Assembly: GCA_003509065.1 (NCBI GenBank)
Contig: DODG01000067.1
Span: 1 to 9,412 of the forward strand
DNA from: Acidobacteriota bacterium
Lineage (GTDB): Bacteria > Acidobacteriota > Vicinamibacteria > Vicinamibacterales > UBA823
Length of the DNA stretch: 9,412 nucleotides
Direction: 5' to 3'
Part shown: positions 1-8,300 of the stretch, piece after piece
Numbering within the stretch: position 1 is the first letter of the stretch
How the letters are laid out: every line of letters starts with the position of its first letter
The notes under the pieces: generated by a model
What the model was told of the DNA's origin: nothing
Databases searched by the model: none
The model's input: the letters and a program-made list of their open reading frames with translations, nothing else
Position numbers and translations under genes: made by a program

Positions 1-803
1 ACGACCAGCGTAAAGACGATACTGACAGTGGAGACAGCTGCAGCTGTCGGGTCGAACTCCCAGCGGACATAGTCGAACAGCTGAATTGGCAACGTTGCGG
101 TACCAATGGGTTTCAGCAGGAAGGAAATGGCGAACAGGTCGTAGGAAACAATTAGTGCGAGCAGCCCGCCGGCGATAATGCCGGGCTTGACGATCGGCAG
201 TGTAATTCGCCAGAACGTTATGAAACGACCCCCACCGAGGCTCCGGGACGCTTCCTCCAACGACAGGTCAAAGTTGTTCAGAGAACCGGAGATGCCGAGA
301 AAAACAAATGGCAGGGTGATCAGTACATGACCAGTGAGCAGTCCGAAAAAGGAATGCCTGAAAATGCCGGACAACATCGGTGTTCCTATGGCGGAGAAGA
401 AAGCCTCGATGTTGTAATAAAAGATTAACAACGCGATGGCGGTAAGAATTTCCGGTAGGAGCAGCGGCAAGATTATGAATATTCGCAATGACTCCCGCCA
501 TTTGCCGGCGAACCGCACGACGTAAAGCGAGACCGCCGTCCCGAGAGCCGTCGAGATGATCGTAGCCAGCACGGCGATCTTAACCGATAGCAAGATGGAA
601 TCCAGCCACACGCCTTCGGTGGACAGGGCCTTCTTGTACCACTTGAGCGAGAAGCCTTCAATCGGGAAAGAGAGAATTTCTGCCGAGTCGAAAGAGGCGA
701 TAACGACCACCAGCAGAGGTGTCAGTAAAAAGATGTAAACCAGCACGATAAACCCGAGAACAACGATCCGGCTAGTGATTTGGCCTGAGAATACTTGGGT
801 CAT
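1..803 (-). CDS. ABC transporter permease, spermidine/putrescine (PotC/PotI) type, 3' end cut by window edge
   Basis: Inner-membrane permease of a POPT-family ABC importer, one of two channel subunits. I translated the minus strand by hand from the ATG at 803. The frame stays open for 267 codons to the window edge, so only a short C-terminal piece should be missing. The protein starts MTQVFSGQITSR, and a first hydrophobic helix (about residues 13-36) is followed by the segment FPIEGFSLKWY (46-56), typical of PotC-like permeases. Further hydrophobic segments lie near 70-95, 105-130, 150-172 and 205-230. The cytoplasmic EAA loop that docks on the ATPase is clear at 183-209 (EEASRSLGGGRF..., ending LPIVKPGI). 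It begins only 6 bp after the stop of the first permease and has no good Shine-Dalgarno site, so translational coupling is likely. The family assignment is strong; the transported substrate cannot be read from it. Confidence 0.93.
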   Translation of the reverse strand, partial: MTQVFSGQITSRIVVLGFIVLVYIFLLTPLLVVVIASFDSAEILSFPIEGFSLKWYKKALSTEGVWLDSILLSVKIAVLATIISTALGTAVSLYVVRFAGKWRESLRIFIILPLLLPEILTAIALLIFYYNIEAFFSAIGTPMLSGIFRHSFFGLLTGHVLITLPFVFLGISGSLNNFDLSLEEASRSLGGGRFITFWRITLPIVKPGIIAGGLLALIVSYDLFAISFLLKPIGTATLPIQLFDYVRWEFDPTAAAVSTVSIVFTLV

Positions 804-809
804 AGTCAG

Positions 810-1670
810 CTACTGACTGCTCGGGACCAACCGAGAGGTCAACTTGAGGTAAAAGTAGATCACGAATCCCCCGGTGATGGAGAGAATAAATGCCAGCGCC
901 GCACCGAACGGCCACAGCATCGCATCCATGATCTGCTGCACGACCAGGGTGGGCATGATCATGACCTTGTAGCTGCCCAGCAGAATGGGAATGACAAACG
1001 AGCTGATGGTCAGGACGAACACCAGGATCGAACCCGCCTGGATTCCGGGTAGGCTCAGCGGCACTATGACCTTGATCATAGTCCTGAGTCTCGAGGCGCC
1101 GAGCGACTGTGATGCTTCTTCAAGGGCCGGGTCGACCGCCTGAATGGAGCCAAGCAAGGGCAGGATCATAAATGGCAGAAACACGTGGATCAGGCCCACG
1201 CTCACCCCGAACGTATTGAACATCAATGGCAGCGAGTTCTCGATGAGGTTCAGCTGCTTGAGTGTCGTGTTGATCAACCCGTTGTGGGGTCCGAGAATGA
1301 TCATCCAGCCGTAGCAACGGATAACGACCCCGACCAGTAGCGGCGACAGTATGAAAAAGTACAGTAGTGTCTTTAGCCGTGACTGGGTCCTAGCCAGGTG
1401 ATAGGCCAGCGGAAACCCGAGGATCAGGCTCACGAGCGTGGTCCAGAACCCCAGGACCATCGTGTCCCAGAGGATCTCAAGATAATAGAAATCAGGGTCC
1501 AACAGTGCATTGAGATAGTTGGCGGTCGTAAACCCCGGCGCAAAGACGGCGCTGGTCGATGGTGTGCGAAAACTCATTACCACCATGTTCAGGTAAGGCA
1601 ACAACAGGAATGCGCCGAGCAGCGCCAAGGTCGGAATCAACAACAGCAAGGTCAGTCGTGATCGGGCCAT
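810..1670 (-). CDS. ABC transporter permease, spermidine/putrescine (PotB/PotH) type
   Basis: First inner-membrane permease of the importer, 286 residues, the usual size for PotB-like subunits. A long N-terminal hydrophobic helix (about 6-33) is followed by the periplasmic stretch FRTPSTSAVFAPGFTTANY (34-52), then more membrane segments near 70-92, 102-125, 150-175, 208-232 and 252-275. The EAA loop is at 184-210 (EEASQSLGASRL..., ending VPLSLPGI) and couples to the ATPase. The frame is open upstream to 1847, but that extension would overlap the ATPase gene and adds 59 polar residues unlike a permease. The ATG at 1670, giving MARSRLTLLLLIP, is the natural start. It sits 31 bp after the ATPase stop. 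No strong ribosome site is seen. Together with the permease at 1-803 it would form the heterodimeric channel. Confidence 0.95.
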   Translation of the reverse strand: MARSRLTLLLLIPTLALLGAFLLLPYLNMVVMSFRTPSTSAVFAPGFTTANYLNALLDPDFYYLEILWDTMVLGFWTTLVSLILGFPLAYHLARTQSRLKTLLYFFILSPLLVGVVIRCYGWMIILGPHNGLINTTLKQLNLIENSLPLMFNTFGVSVGLIHVFLPFMILPLLGSIQAVDPALEEASQSLGASRLRTMIKVIVPLSLPGIQAGSILVFVLTISSFVIPILLGSYKVMIMPTLVVQQIMDAMLWPFGAALAFILSITGGFVIYFYLKLTSRLVPSSQ

Positions 1671-1701
1671 GGCAGGGCTGTTAGATAGAATTGGAGAGAC
1701 T

Positions 1702-2778
1702 TCAGTTAGACTCTGAGGGCAGAATCCAGCTGCGCTCGACGTCGAATCGGCACCAAATCGGATCACCGACCTCGAACTCTGACCAGGGCTGGCCTTGAAC
1801 TTGCAGAACCCCTTCGTCGGCGTACCGAATCCGATAAGTAATCGCACTACCTAAATAGTATTTCTCCATTACCACACCTTCTACCTCGTTGTACTCCCCT
1901 GGCACACTTCCGGTGTGCAGTGTGATTACCTCGGGACGCACCATCATGATGACCTTAGAACTGACCGTGTGGTTCGCGTTGGTGGTCGAGCGCAGTGTGC
2001 CGGCGGGCGTGTCGACGATATATTGATCATTGTCTCCACGACCGGTTACGGTACAAACGATGAAGTTGGAGAGGCCAATAAAATCGGCGATTTCCTGAGT
2101 GGCCGGAAAGTTGTAAATTTCGGCAGGTTTACCGATCTGATGAATACGGCCGTTGAACATCACGACGATACGGTCCGACATGACCATCGCCTCGGCCTGG
2201 TCGTGGGTTACGTAGATCGTGGTAATGCCGAGATCCTTCTGCAGGTTACGGATAAAAAACCGCATCTCCTCGCGTAGCTTAGCATCGAGATTGGCCAATG
2301 GTTCATCAAGCAGAAGAACACGTGGCTCAATAATTAGCGCGCGCGCCAGGGCGACTCGCTGTTGCTGCCCGCCGCTAAGTTGGTTGGGGTAACGATCATC
2401 GAGGCCGGCCAGTTGGACAATCTCCAGGGTCTCGCCGATTCGCCTGTCGATCTCCTGTTGAGGGGTCTTGCGCATCTGAAGGCCATAGGCGAGATTGCCT
2501 GAGACCGTCATATGCGGGAACAAGGCATAGTTCTGAAAAACCATGCCGAGATCGCGCTTCTCAGGCGGAAGCCCTATCACGCTCGCCTTATCAAAGAGAA
2601 TATCCCCACCGTCGGGGGATTCAAACCCAGCAATACATCGTAGGGTTGTTGTCTTGCCACAGCCGCTGGGTCCCAGCAGTGAAACCAATTCACGATCGCC
2701 AACATCGAGGTCGATGCCGTCCACAGCCACGACGTCGTCGAAGTGGCAGCTAAGGTTTTTGAGGTTCAGAGTAGTCAT
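1702..2778 (-). CDS. ABC transporter ATP-binding protein, spermidine/putrescine (PotA/PotG) type
   Basis: Cytoplasmic ATPase that drives the importer. All nucleotide-binding motifs are present (numbered from the ATG at 2799; subtract 7 for the start chosen here): Walker A GPSGCGKTT at 43-51, Q-loop Gln89 in VFQNYALFPHMTV, signature LSGGQQQR at 141-148, Walker B VLLLDEP at 161-167, D-loop near 169-172 and switch His199. A TOBE-type regulatory domain follows from about 240 to 358, with the family VRPE motif at 287-290. Length (358 residues) and layout match PotA/PotG. Two starts are possible: ATG 2799 (MACDLTI...) and ATG 2778 (MTTLNLKNL...). Neither has a clear Shine-Dalgarno site. I chose 2778 because it begins like family members and leaves room downstream of the hairpin at 2811-2845, whose base is only 11 nt from the 2799 start. 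The stop is 31 bp before the first permease. Confidence 0.96.
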   Translation of the reverse strand: MTTLNLKNLSCHFDDVVAVDGIDLDVGDRELVSLLGPSGCGKTTTLRCIAGFESPDGGDILFDKASVIGLPPEKRDLGMVFQNYALFPHMTVSGNLAYGLQMRKTPQQEIDRRIGETLEIVQLAGLDDRYPNQLSGGQQQRVALARALIIEPRVLLLDEPLANLDAKLREEMRFFIRNLQKDLGITTIYVTHDQAEAMVMSDRIVVMFNGRIHQIGKPAEIYNFPATQEIADFIGLSNFIVCTVTGRGDNDQYIVDTPAGTLRSTTNANHTVSSKVIMMVRPEVITLHTGSVPGEYNEVEGVVMEKYYLGSAITYRIRYADEGVLQVQGQPWSEFEVGDPIWCRFDVERSWILPSESN

Positions 2779-2810
2779 GATCGTCAAATCACAAGCCATT
2801 CACGATGTAG

Positions 2811-2845
2811 AGGTTTCCCCGACACCGAGGGTGTCGGGGAAACCT
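2811..2845 (-). promoter_or_regulatory. Perfect 16-bp intra-operon hairpin between binding-protein and ATPase genes
   Basis: Arms 2811-2826 (AGGTTTCCCCGACACC) and 2830-2845 are exact reverse complements around the 3-nt loop 2827-2829. It lies in the 86-107 bp gap after the binding-protein stop and before the ATPase start. In the minus-strand transcript the stem is followed by CUCUACAUCG, not a U-run, so it is not a standard intrinsic terminator in that direction. On the plus strand it is followed by TTATTT, but no plus-strand gene ends here. The likely role, inferred from how many binding-protein-dependent operons are built, is mRNA 3'-end protection and partial attenuation. That would make the binding protein more abundant than the membrane components. 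Confidence 0.75.
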
Positions 2846-2885
2846 TATTTAAGCAAGTTCAGTACAAAACTTTGCTCGTTCTCGC

Positions 2886-3950
2886 CTAGCGCATTTCCTT
2901 GTTCCAGCGCTCTATGACATGGTCCCGGACCGAGTTTGCTGTCGCCCAGTCCCACATGACGATCTCATTCATACGCTCACCGTGTATGCCTTGGAAGTCG
3001 GCCGGTACCTGCGCCTTCTTGTTGACGGGCGCCTGGGAAAGACCGACCACGAACTTCGCCTGAACGTCAGGGTCGAGGATGTAATTGATCCACTGGTAGC
3101 CTTCTTCCTTCTTCTTGCTACCCTTGAGCACATTGAAGACCTGCTCCCAGCAGAACATTCCTTCCTTGGGCGCGACAACTTCGACGGGCCCCCCTATACC
3201 TTTGGATATCATCCGACCCTTAGCTGCGAAGTCGGCAGGTGCGATGGCCACTTCGCCGCGAATTAGGTACTTTTCCATCGTGCCACCAAAGTCAGCCTGC
3301 AAGAAGGGTTTGAGTTCCTTCAGCTTGTCTATCGCCTTGTCAACTTCGTATTCTGAGCCAAACCAGTTCCGGGCCGTCATCAGGATGGTCATGTAGCCGG
3401 CAGAGTTGGTAACAGTATAGAGACCAGTCTTGCCGCGGTATTCGGGCACAGTCCAGAGATCTTCCCAACTCTTCGGTTCAGGAACCATATCAGTACGATA
3501 TAGCAAACCAAGCGGGGAGAGCATTCCGATAACAGCGATGTTGTCCTTATAGCGGGCGACGGGATATAAATCAGCCATGTTCGGCACTTTATCTTCCGGT
3601 ATGGCTTCAAAGAAGCCTTCCCCTCGCTCTACGCTTGCCCAAGTCTCGTTGGTCATCAACACGTCGTACGGAGGATTTTCTGGACCTGCTGCCCGAAGGG
3701 TAGTCAACCACCCCTTGCCGAGGTTGATGTCCAATTTAGTTTTGATGCCAGTTGAGGACTCGAAATCTGGAATAATCTCTGAGCGGATGAATTTCTCAAA
3801 TGCACCGCCATAGGAGTTAACGACCAAGGGTGCCGACGCGGATACGATGGCTGGGAACCCTAGGGTAGAAAGCGCAGTCGTACCAGCCATCCCTTTCAGG
3901 ACTTTTCGACGACCAGTGCTTTGAGGTTGTTTCCTGTCATTGATTTTCAT
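2886..3950 (-). CDS. Periplasmic substrate-binding protein of a spermidine/putrescine-type ABC importer (PotD/PotF family)
   Basis: Extracytoplasmic receptor that captures the substrate and delivers it to the permeases; 354 residues, normal for the PotD/PotF family (COG0687-like). The N-terminus carries a twin-arginine-type signal: polar residues 1-13, GRRKVLKG at 13-20 (resembling the SRRxFLK consensus), a hydrophobic stretch to about 36 and a small-residue cleavage zone SASA (37-40). Export by Tat, probably already folded, is therefore likely. The mature protein opens with VVNSYGGAFEKF (43-54), the usual family start, and contains the interdomain-type motif LGLLYRTDMVPEPKSWEDLW (147-166). 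The C-terminus ends WDWATANSVRDHVIERWNKEMR. It is first in its operon, with a good AAGGAG ribosome site (3961-3966). The substrate may be a polyamine, but this family also binds other amines and small organic molecules. Confidence 0.94.
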   Translation of the reverse strand: MKINDRKQPQSTGRRKVLKGMAGTTALSTLGFPAIVSASAPLVVNSYGGAFEKFIRSEIIPDFESSTGIKTKLDINLGKGWLTTLRAAGPENPPYDVLMTNETWASVERGEGFFEAIPEDKVPNMADLYPVARYKDNIAVIGMLSPLGLLYRTDMVPEPKSWEDLWTVPEYRGKTGLYTVTNSAGYMTILMTARNWFGSEYEVDKAIDKLKELKPFLQADFGGTMEKYLIRGEVAIAPADFAAKGRMISKGIGGPVEVVAPKEGMFCWEQVFNVLKGSKKKEEGYQWINYILDPDVQAKFVVGLSQAPVNKKAQVPADFQGIHGERMNEIVMWDWATANSVRDHVIERWNKEMR

Positions 3951-3960
3951 TTTTTGCTGG

Positions 3961-3966
3961 CTCCTT
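3961..3966 (-). promoter_or_regulatory. Ribosome binding site of the binding-protein gene
   Basis: The minus strand reads AAGGAG here, 10 nt before the ATG at 3950. It is the strongest Shine-Dalgarno match among the transporter genes, consistent with high expression of the periplasmic component, and it supports the chosen start. Confidence 0.8.
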
Positions 3967-4004
3967 AATTTTATTTAATAGTGAGTAATAGATAAATCCT
4001 ACAA

Positions 4005-4010
4005 AGTATA
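4005..4010 (-). promoter_or_regulatory. Candidate -10 box for the importer operon
   Basis: The minus strand reads TATACT, five of six matches to TATAAT, inside an AT-rich run upstream of the binding-protein gene. The hexamer 17-18 bp further upstream (TCTGAA or TTCTGA) is a poor -35, so the promoter may need an activator, or this match may be chance. Confidence 0.35.
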
Positions 4011-4049
4011 AGCTTCACATCTCCTTCTTCAGAATGATCACTCTCAAAC

Positions 4050-4076
4050 TTACCTAAAGCTATAGGGGTTACCTAA
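4050..4076. repeat. Direct repeat TTACCTAA x2
   Basis: Exact 8-bp copies at 4050-4057 and 4069-4076, start-to-start 19 bp, close to two helical turns. Each copy is itself a half-symmetric TTA-N2-TAA element. Placed in the middle of the divergent region, they could be tandem binding sites for a regulator. Confidence 0.5.
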
Positions 4077-4090
4077 TTGATGAAACCCTA
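4063..4090. repeat. Interrupted inverted repeat in the divergent region
   Basis: Arms TAGGGGTT (4063-4070) and AAACCCTA (4083-4090) pair at 7 of 8 positions around a 12-bp spacer, placing the arm centres 20 bp apart. This is the geometry expected for a dimeric helix-turn-helix regulator. The left arm overlaps the second TTACCTAA copy by two bases. Confidence 0.45.
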
Positions 4091-4134
4091 CGAAATCTGC
4101 TTTTGATCTACAGCGACTATTTCATCTAGAGTCG

Positions 4135-4149
4135 ATATTATCGTAATAT
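4135..4149. repeat. Inverted repeat ATATTA-N3-TAATAT
   Basis: Perfect 6-bp arms at 4135-4140 and 4144-4149 around TCG, 55 bp before the plus-strand ATG at 4205. It overlaps the best plus-strand -10 candidate, so it could be an operator. Being pure A/T in both arms, it has a fair chance of being random. Confidence 0.35.
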
Positions 4150-4204
4150 ATCACTTAGAGTAAATCACCCAGCAGAATAATTCAAATTGACCAACACGAC
4201 CTCC

Positions 4205-5185
4205 ATGCAAGCAGTTGCCATCTCACATCCAGGAGATGTTTCTTCCTTAGTTTTTGAAACCAGAAGGATTCCTAACGCAAAGGGTGCTAATTTAGTCGTG
4301 CGGGTGCGAGCGATAGGCATTAATCGAGCAGACTCCCTCCAGCGACAAGGTTTATATCCTATGCCACCTGGACTCGGAAACGTCCCCGGCCTAGAACTCG
4401 CGGGAGAAGTTGAAGCTATTGGCCCGGACGTTCAACGTTACAAAGTGGGTGATCGGGTATTTGCTCTGGTTGCTGAAGGTGCGTATGCGGAATACTGCCT
4501 TGTAGACGAAGGTCTAGCATTACCGATACCGCCTAATTGGAATTTTGCCAAAGCTGCCGCAGTGATGGAAGTTGCCTGCACAACAAATGAAACAGTATTT
4601 GAGCTAGGTGCGTTAGAAGCAGAGCAAACAATCCTAGTTCATGCTGGCGCAAGTGGCGTGGGGACAACTGCAATTCAGATGGCAAAATCGGTAGGCGCAA
4701 AAGTTCTATTCACCGCAGGAAGCCAAGAAAAAATTGACCTTGTCTGCAGCATCGGTGGAGACATGGGTATCAACTATCATGCCGAAGATTTTGTTGATGC
4801 AGTTACGAGAACTGTCGGCAACAGAGGTGTTGATCTTATTCAGGACCTCGTTGGTGGTGACTACTTGATGCGAAACATTAATCTGCTCAGAACCACGGGT
4901 CGGCTTGTCCTGGTCGGAGCTCTTCGAGGTGCAAGAACAGAGTTTGACATAGGGCCAATACTTAAATATCGGCTGAAGATTTTTGGTTTTACACTACGGG
5001 CACAAACGCTAGAGAATAAGCGCCAGATCGTCAATCGCATTGAAAAACGTTGGCTTCCCAAATATATCGACGGTACGATCGAACCAATAATACACAGTAG
5101 ACTGCCTTTCAGTGACGTAAGAAATGCGCATCTACTTATGGATCAAAATGTTAATTTTGGCAAGTTAATTCTTGAAATCAATTAA
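4205..5185 (+). CDS. NAD(P)H:quinone oxidoreductase, PIG3/TP53I3-like, MDR superfamily
   Basis: Cytosolic NAD(P)H-dependent reductase of the zinc-free medium-chain dehydrogenase/reductase superfamily; relatives reduce quinones or activated double bonds. Numbered from the ATG at 4205 it has 326 residues. The PIG3 hallmark GINRADSLQRQGLYPMPPG is at 38-56, including Tyr51, followed by PGLELAGEVEAIG (61-73). The Rossmann nucleotide loop HAGASGVGTTAIQMAK is at 146-161. The C-terminal segment LKYRLKIFGFTLRAQTLENK (253-272) matches the family's LRxRP-type block, and the end FGKLILEI is also typical. No zinc-binding GHE motif is present. The frame has a TTG at 4187 six codons earlier, but family proteins begin M(K/Q)A(V/I), so ATG 4205 is preferred; neither start has a clear ribosome site. 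It shares a strand with the HyuAB-like gene 115 bp downstream and may be co-transcribed. Its physiological substrate is unknown. Confidence 0.93.
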   Translation: MQAVAISHPGDVSSLVFETRRIPNAKGANLVVRVRAIGINRADSLQRQGLYPMPPGLGNVPGLELAGEVEAIGPDVQRYKVGDRVFALVAEGAYAEYCLVDEGLALPIPPNWNFAKAAAVMEVACTTNETVFELGALEAEQTILVHAGASGVGTTAIQMAKSVGAKVLFTAGSQEKIDLVCSIGGDMGINYHAEDFVDAVTRTVGNRGVDLIQDLVGGDYLMRNINLLRTTGRLVLVGALRGARTEFDIGPILKYRLKIFGFTLRAQTLENKRQIVNRIEKRWLPKYIDGTIEPIIHSRLPFSDVRNAHLLMDQNVNFGKLILEIN

Positions 5186-5285
5186 TAACTATTGGTGGAT
5201 TGAGAGACGATCGACCTTACTTATTAGTTTTCACATCCTAACAAAGCATTAGCAAGAATACTTAGAAGCGCGGGCTAAAACAAAT

Positions 5286-5290
5286 AGGAG
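5286..5290 (+). promoter_or_regulatory. Ribosome binding site of the HyuAB-like gene
   Basis: AGGAG, 10 nt before the ATG at 5301, supports that start. The rest of the 115-bp gap (5186-5300) shows no convincing terminator or promoter, so read-through from the oxidoreductase gene is plausible. Confidence 0.75.
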
Positions 5291-5300
5291 AAATCTAGCC

Positions 5301-8300
5301 ATGGATAATAGCAGTGGAAAATACCGCCTTGGATTTGATATTGGCGGAACTTTCACGGATTTTGTGCTTTTAGATCCGGAGTCCAATGAAATATCAGTGC
5401 ACAAATGTTTGACAACGCCTGATGATCCATCTGTGGGTGCACTTAAAGGCCTACAGGAGATACTGTCAAATCAGGGGCTCAACTTTTCTGACGTAAATCA
5501 TCTGGTCCATGGAACCACCTTGGTTACAAATGCCCTTATTGAGCGACAAGGCGCGCGAACGGGACTGCTCACGACACGTGGATTCCGCGATATTCTAGAG
5601 ATGGGTATTGAGCAGCGTTACGATATTCATGATTTGTTTCTTCAGTTTCCTGAGCCGATGGCACCTCGGTATTTGCGGCGGGAAATAACTGAAAGAGTCA
5701 ACCGAGATGGTGATGTGATTACACCTCTCGAAATCGAGGAGGTACGTAAGGAAGTCGATTGGCTTGTCGAACAAGGCGTCGAGGCTCTGGCCGTCTGCTT
5801 CCTTCATTCCTACAAAAATCCATCGCACGAAAAAGAAGTAGGCACATTTATTCAAGAACACTACCCAGATCTAACACTTTCAATTTCCTGTGAAGTTCAA
5901 CCAGAGCTCCGAGAATTTGATCGAACATCTACCACTGTTGCGAACGCCTATGTTCGACCCTTAATGGATAAATATGTAACCCGACTAACCAAAAGAGTTG
6001 CAGCTAATGGTTTTACTGGAAATTTTCATCTTATCCATTCTGCAGGTGGCCTCGCAGCCCCAGACATAGCTATTGCTAACCCGATTCGCTTTGTCGAGTC
6101 GGGACCTGCGGGTGGGGGGCTAGCTGCCGCTTATTTTGGTGGAAAGGTCGGCAACGACGATCTGATTTCGTTTGATATGGGCGGCACCACGGCAAAGGTT
6201 TGCTTAATCCAGGACGGAAAACCGGACATTGCTCCTATGATGGAGGGCGCACGCGTTCATCGCTTCAAAAAAGGTAGTGGACTACCACTAGTCGCGCCAG
6301 TTATCGAAATGATCGAAGTTGGCGCAGGCGGCGGTAGTATCGCGCGAGTTGATTCCCTCGGCCTCTTGAAAGTTGGTCCGGATAGTGCTGGTGCAAAGCC
6401 AGGGCCGGCATGTTACGGGTTGGGTGGCAGTAATCCTACAGTTACCGACGCCAATCTCCTACTTGGTTACCTTAATCCCAGTCATTTCTTGGGCGGCCGA
6501 ATGTCGCTAGATGTTGAAGCTTCACGAGAAGCTATGGCTGGGATTGCAGGGAATCTATCGCTATCTAATGTTGATACGGCCTGGGGCATTTATGACATCG
6601 TTAGTGAAAATATGGCGAGCGCTGCACGAATTCACATCGTCGAGAAAGGTCGTGATCCTCGGCGTTACGCCATGGTAGCGATGGGGGGTGCGGGCCCTCT
6701 TCACGCTGCACGTGTTGCGGCTAAGCTTGGGGTATCAGAAGTGATTATTCCGCCGGGATCCGGAATTGCCTCGGCTTTCGGTTTCCTAGTTACACCACTA
6801 AGTTTCGAATTCCGGCAATCGTCGCCAGGCCTGCTTGATGAACTAGACCTCACAGAAACTAATGCTCTTTTTATCGAACTCGAAGATAAAGGTAGGAAGC
6901 TTCTACTCGATGCGGGTGTGTCCAACTCCGATATCACCGTATCTCGATGTGCCGAGATGAGACTGCTTGGCCAAATGCATGAAATTACAATCCCATTCCC
7001 GGAAGGATCTATCGATTCTAAGAAATTGGAAATTGTTAGGCATGATTTCGAAAAAGAGTATACGAGACTCTACACCCAACTTTACGAAGGTGTAGAGATT
7101 CAGATATTGAACTGGAAAGTACTCTGCAACGGGCCTTCGCCAAATGCAGTCTATGACCAGGGCGATGTTGATTCTTCCAAGCAGGATTTACCACCTCGTT
7201 CCCGAGAAGCCTACTTCCCGGAGATTGGCGAATTTATCGAGACACCGACGTTCGACAGATATCGTTTGGCCCCTGGCAAGGTCATAGACGGGCCAGCGAT
7301 TATTGAGGAAACTGAGTCAACAACCGTTGTTCCTCCAGGCGTAACAGTTGAAATAGACACTGATCTAAACCTTCGCCTTAAGCTGCCAACAACCCAAATG
7401 ACGAGAGCGACAAATATAGCTGAACGTCGCTCTTTGACCCGTTCTGCAGAAGAACTCGAAAACGATCCTATCGGCTTAGAAATTATGTGGAGCCGGCTAA
7501 TTAATATCACTGAACAGTGTTGGCATACTGTTATACGTACAGCATTTTCACTAATAATTGGAGAAGCGCAGGACTTTGCCTGCGAAATTCTTGATGCTAA
7601 GGGACAGCAGCTAGCACACTCACCACGTGCAATGCCCGTTTTTAATATCACATTAGCATTAGCTGTGAATGCAATGATCCAGAAGTATCCAATTGATACA
7701 CTGAAACCGGGTGATGTGTTGATGACAAACGATCCATGGTTATGCGCCGGCCACTTATTCGACATTGCCTTCGCGACACCTGTATTTAGAGACGGAGAAG
7801 TTGTTGCGATAATGGGATGTGTCGGCCACGTTGCCGATATCGGTGGAACAAAAGACAGCCTAAATGCACGCGAAATTTACGAAGAAGGAATCCAAATTCC
7901 CCCAATAAAGCTCTACAACGAGGGTCGGATCAATGAAGACCTAATTTCGCTAATCAGCGAAAATGTTAGGGGATCAGAACAAGTAATCGGAGACATCCAC
8001 GCTCTGGTGTCAGCTAACGCAGCTGGTGCAAAACTGATAGTGGAATTCATGGACGAGTACGAGATGCATGATTTGGAAATTCTAGCTGGAGTAATACAAA
8101 ATCGAGCTGAACAAGCGATGCGAGATGCTGTCTCAAAATTGCCTAATGGAATTTTCGAGGGTGAAATCTGGGGCGATGGTGTTGAAGAGCCTGAAAAATA
8201 CCCAGTAAAAATCGAAATAGATGGGGATGAGTTGACTGTAGATTTTGAGGGTGCTCCAGCACAAAAAGACCGAGGAGGATCAAACTGCACTTTCAGCTAC

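Larger units (their letters stand above)
3951..4204. promoter_or_regulatory. Divergent intergenic regulatory region
   Basis: About 250 bp of AT-rich sequence separates the start of the importer operon (minus) from the oxidoreductase gene (plus), so promoters for both directions must lie here unless the plus genes are read from elsewhere. No open reading frame of note was seen. A candidate -10 box for the minus-strand operon is TATACT (plus-strand 4005-4010), 54 nt upstream of the ATG; the matching -35 region is poor. For the plus strand, TAATAT at 4144-4149 is a weak -10 candidate. Two direct repeats and two inverted repeats, listed separately, are possible operators. Confidence 0.6.

Noticed and set aside
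1671..1847. N-terminal extension of the first permease to an ATG at 1847
   Set aside because: It would lie almost wholly inside the ATPase gene and adds 59 polar residues unlike any permease N-terminus. The ATG at 1670 begins directly before the first membrane helix.
1902..1919. Inverted repeat GCACAC/GTGTGC
   Set aside because: Short, inside the coding sequence of the ATPase TOBE domain, and explained by coding content; no reason to see a regulatory site.
1915..2277. 120-codon plus-strand open frame
   Set aside because: It lies antisense to the ATPase between its signature motif and TOBE domain, and its translation has no family features.
4187..4204. TTG start for the oxidoreductase, adding MTNTTS
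   Set aside because: A rare start without a ribosome site. Family members begin at the position of the ATG at 4205 (MQAVAI). It cannot be fully excluded, because that ATG also lacks a clear Shine-Dalgarno site.
7211..7765. 184-codon minus-strand open frame
   Set aside because: It is opposite the HyuA/HyuB coding sequence, whose family motifs run through the region without a break; the antisense translation has no recognisable domain.
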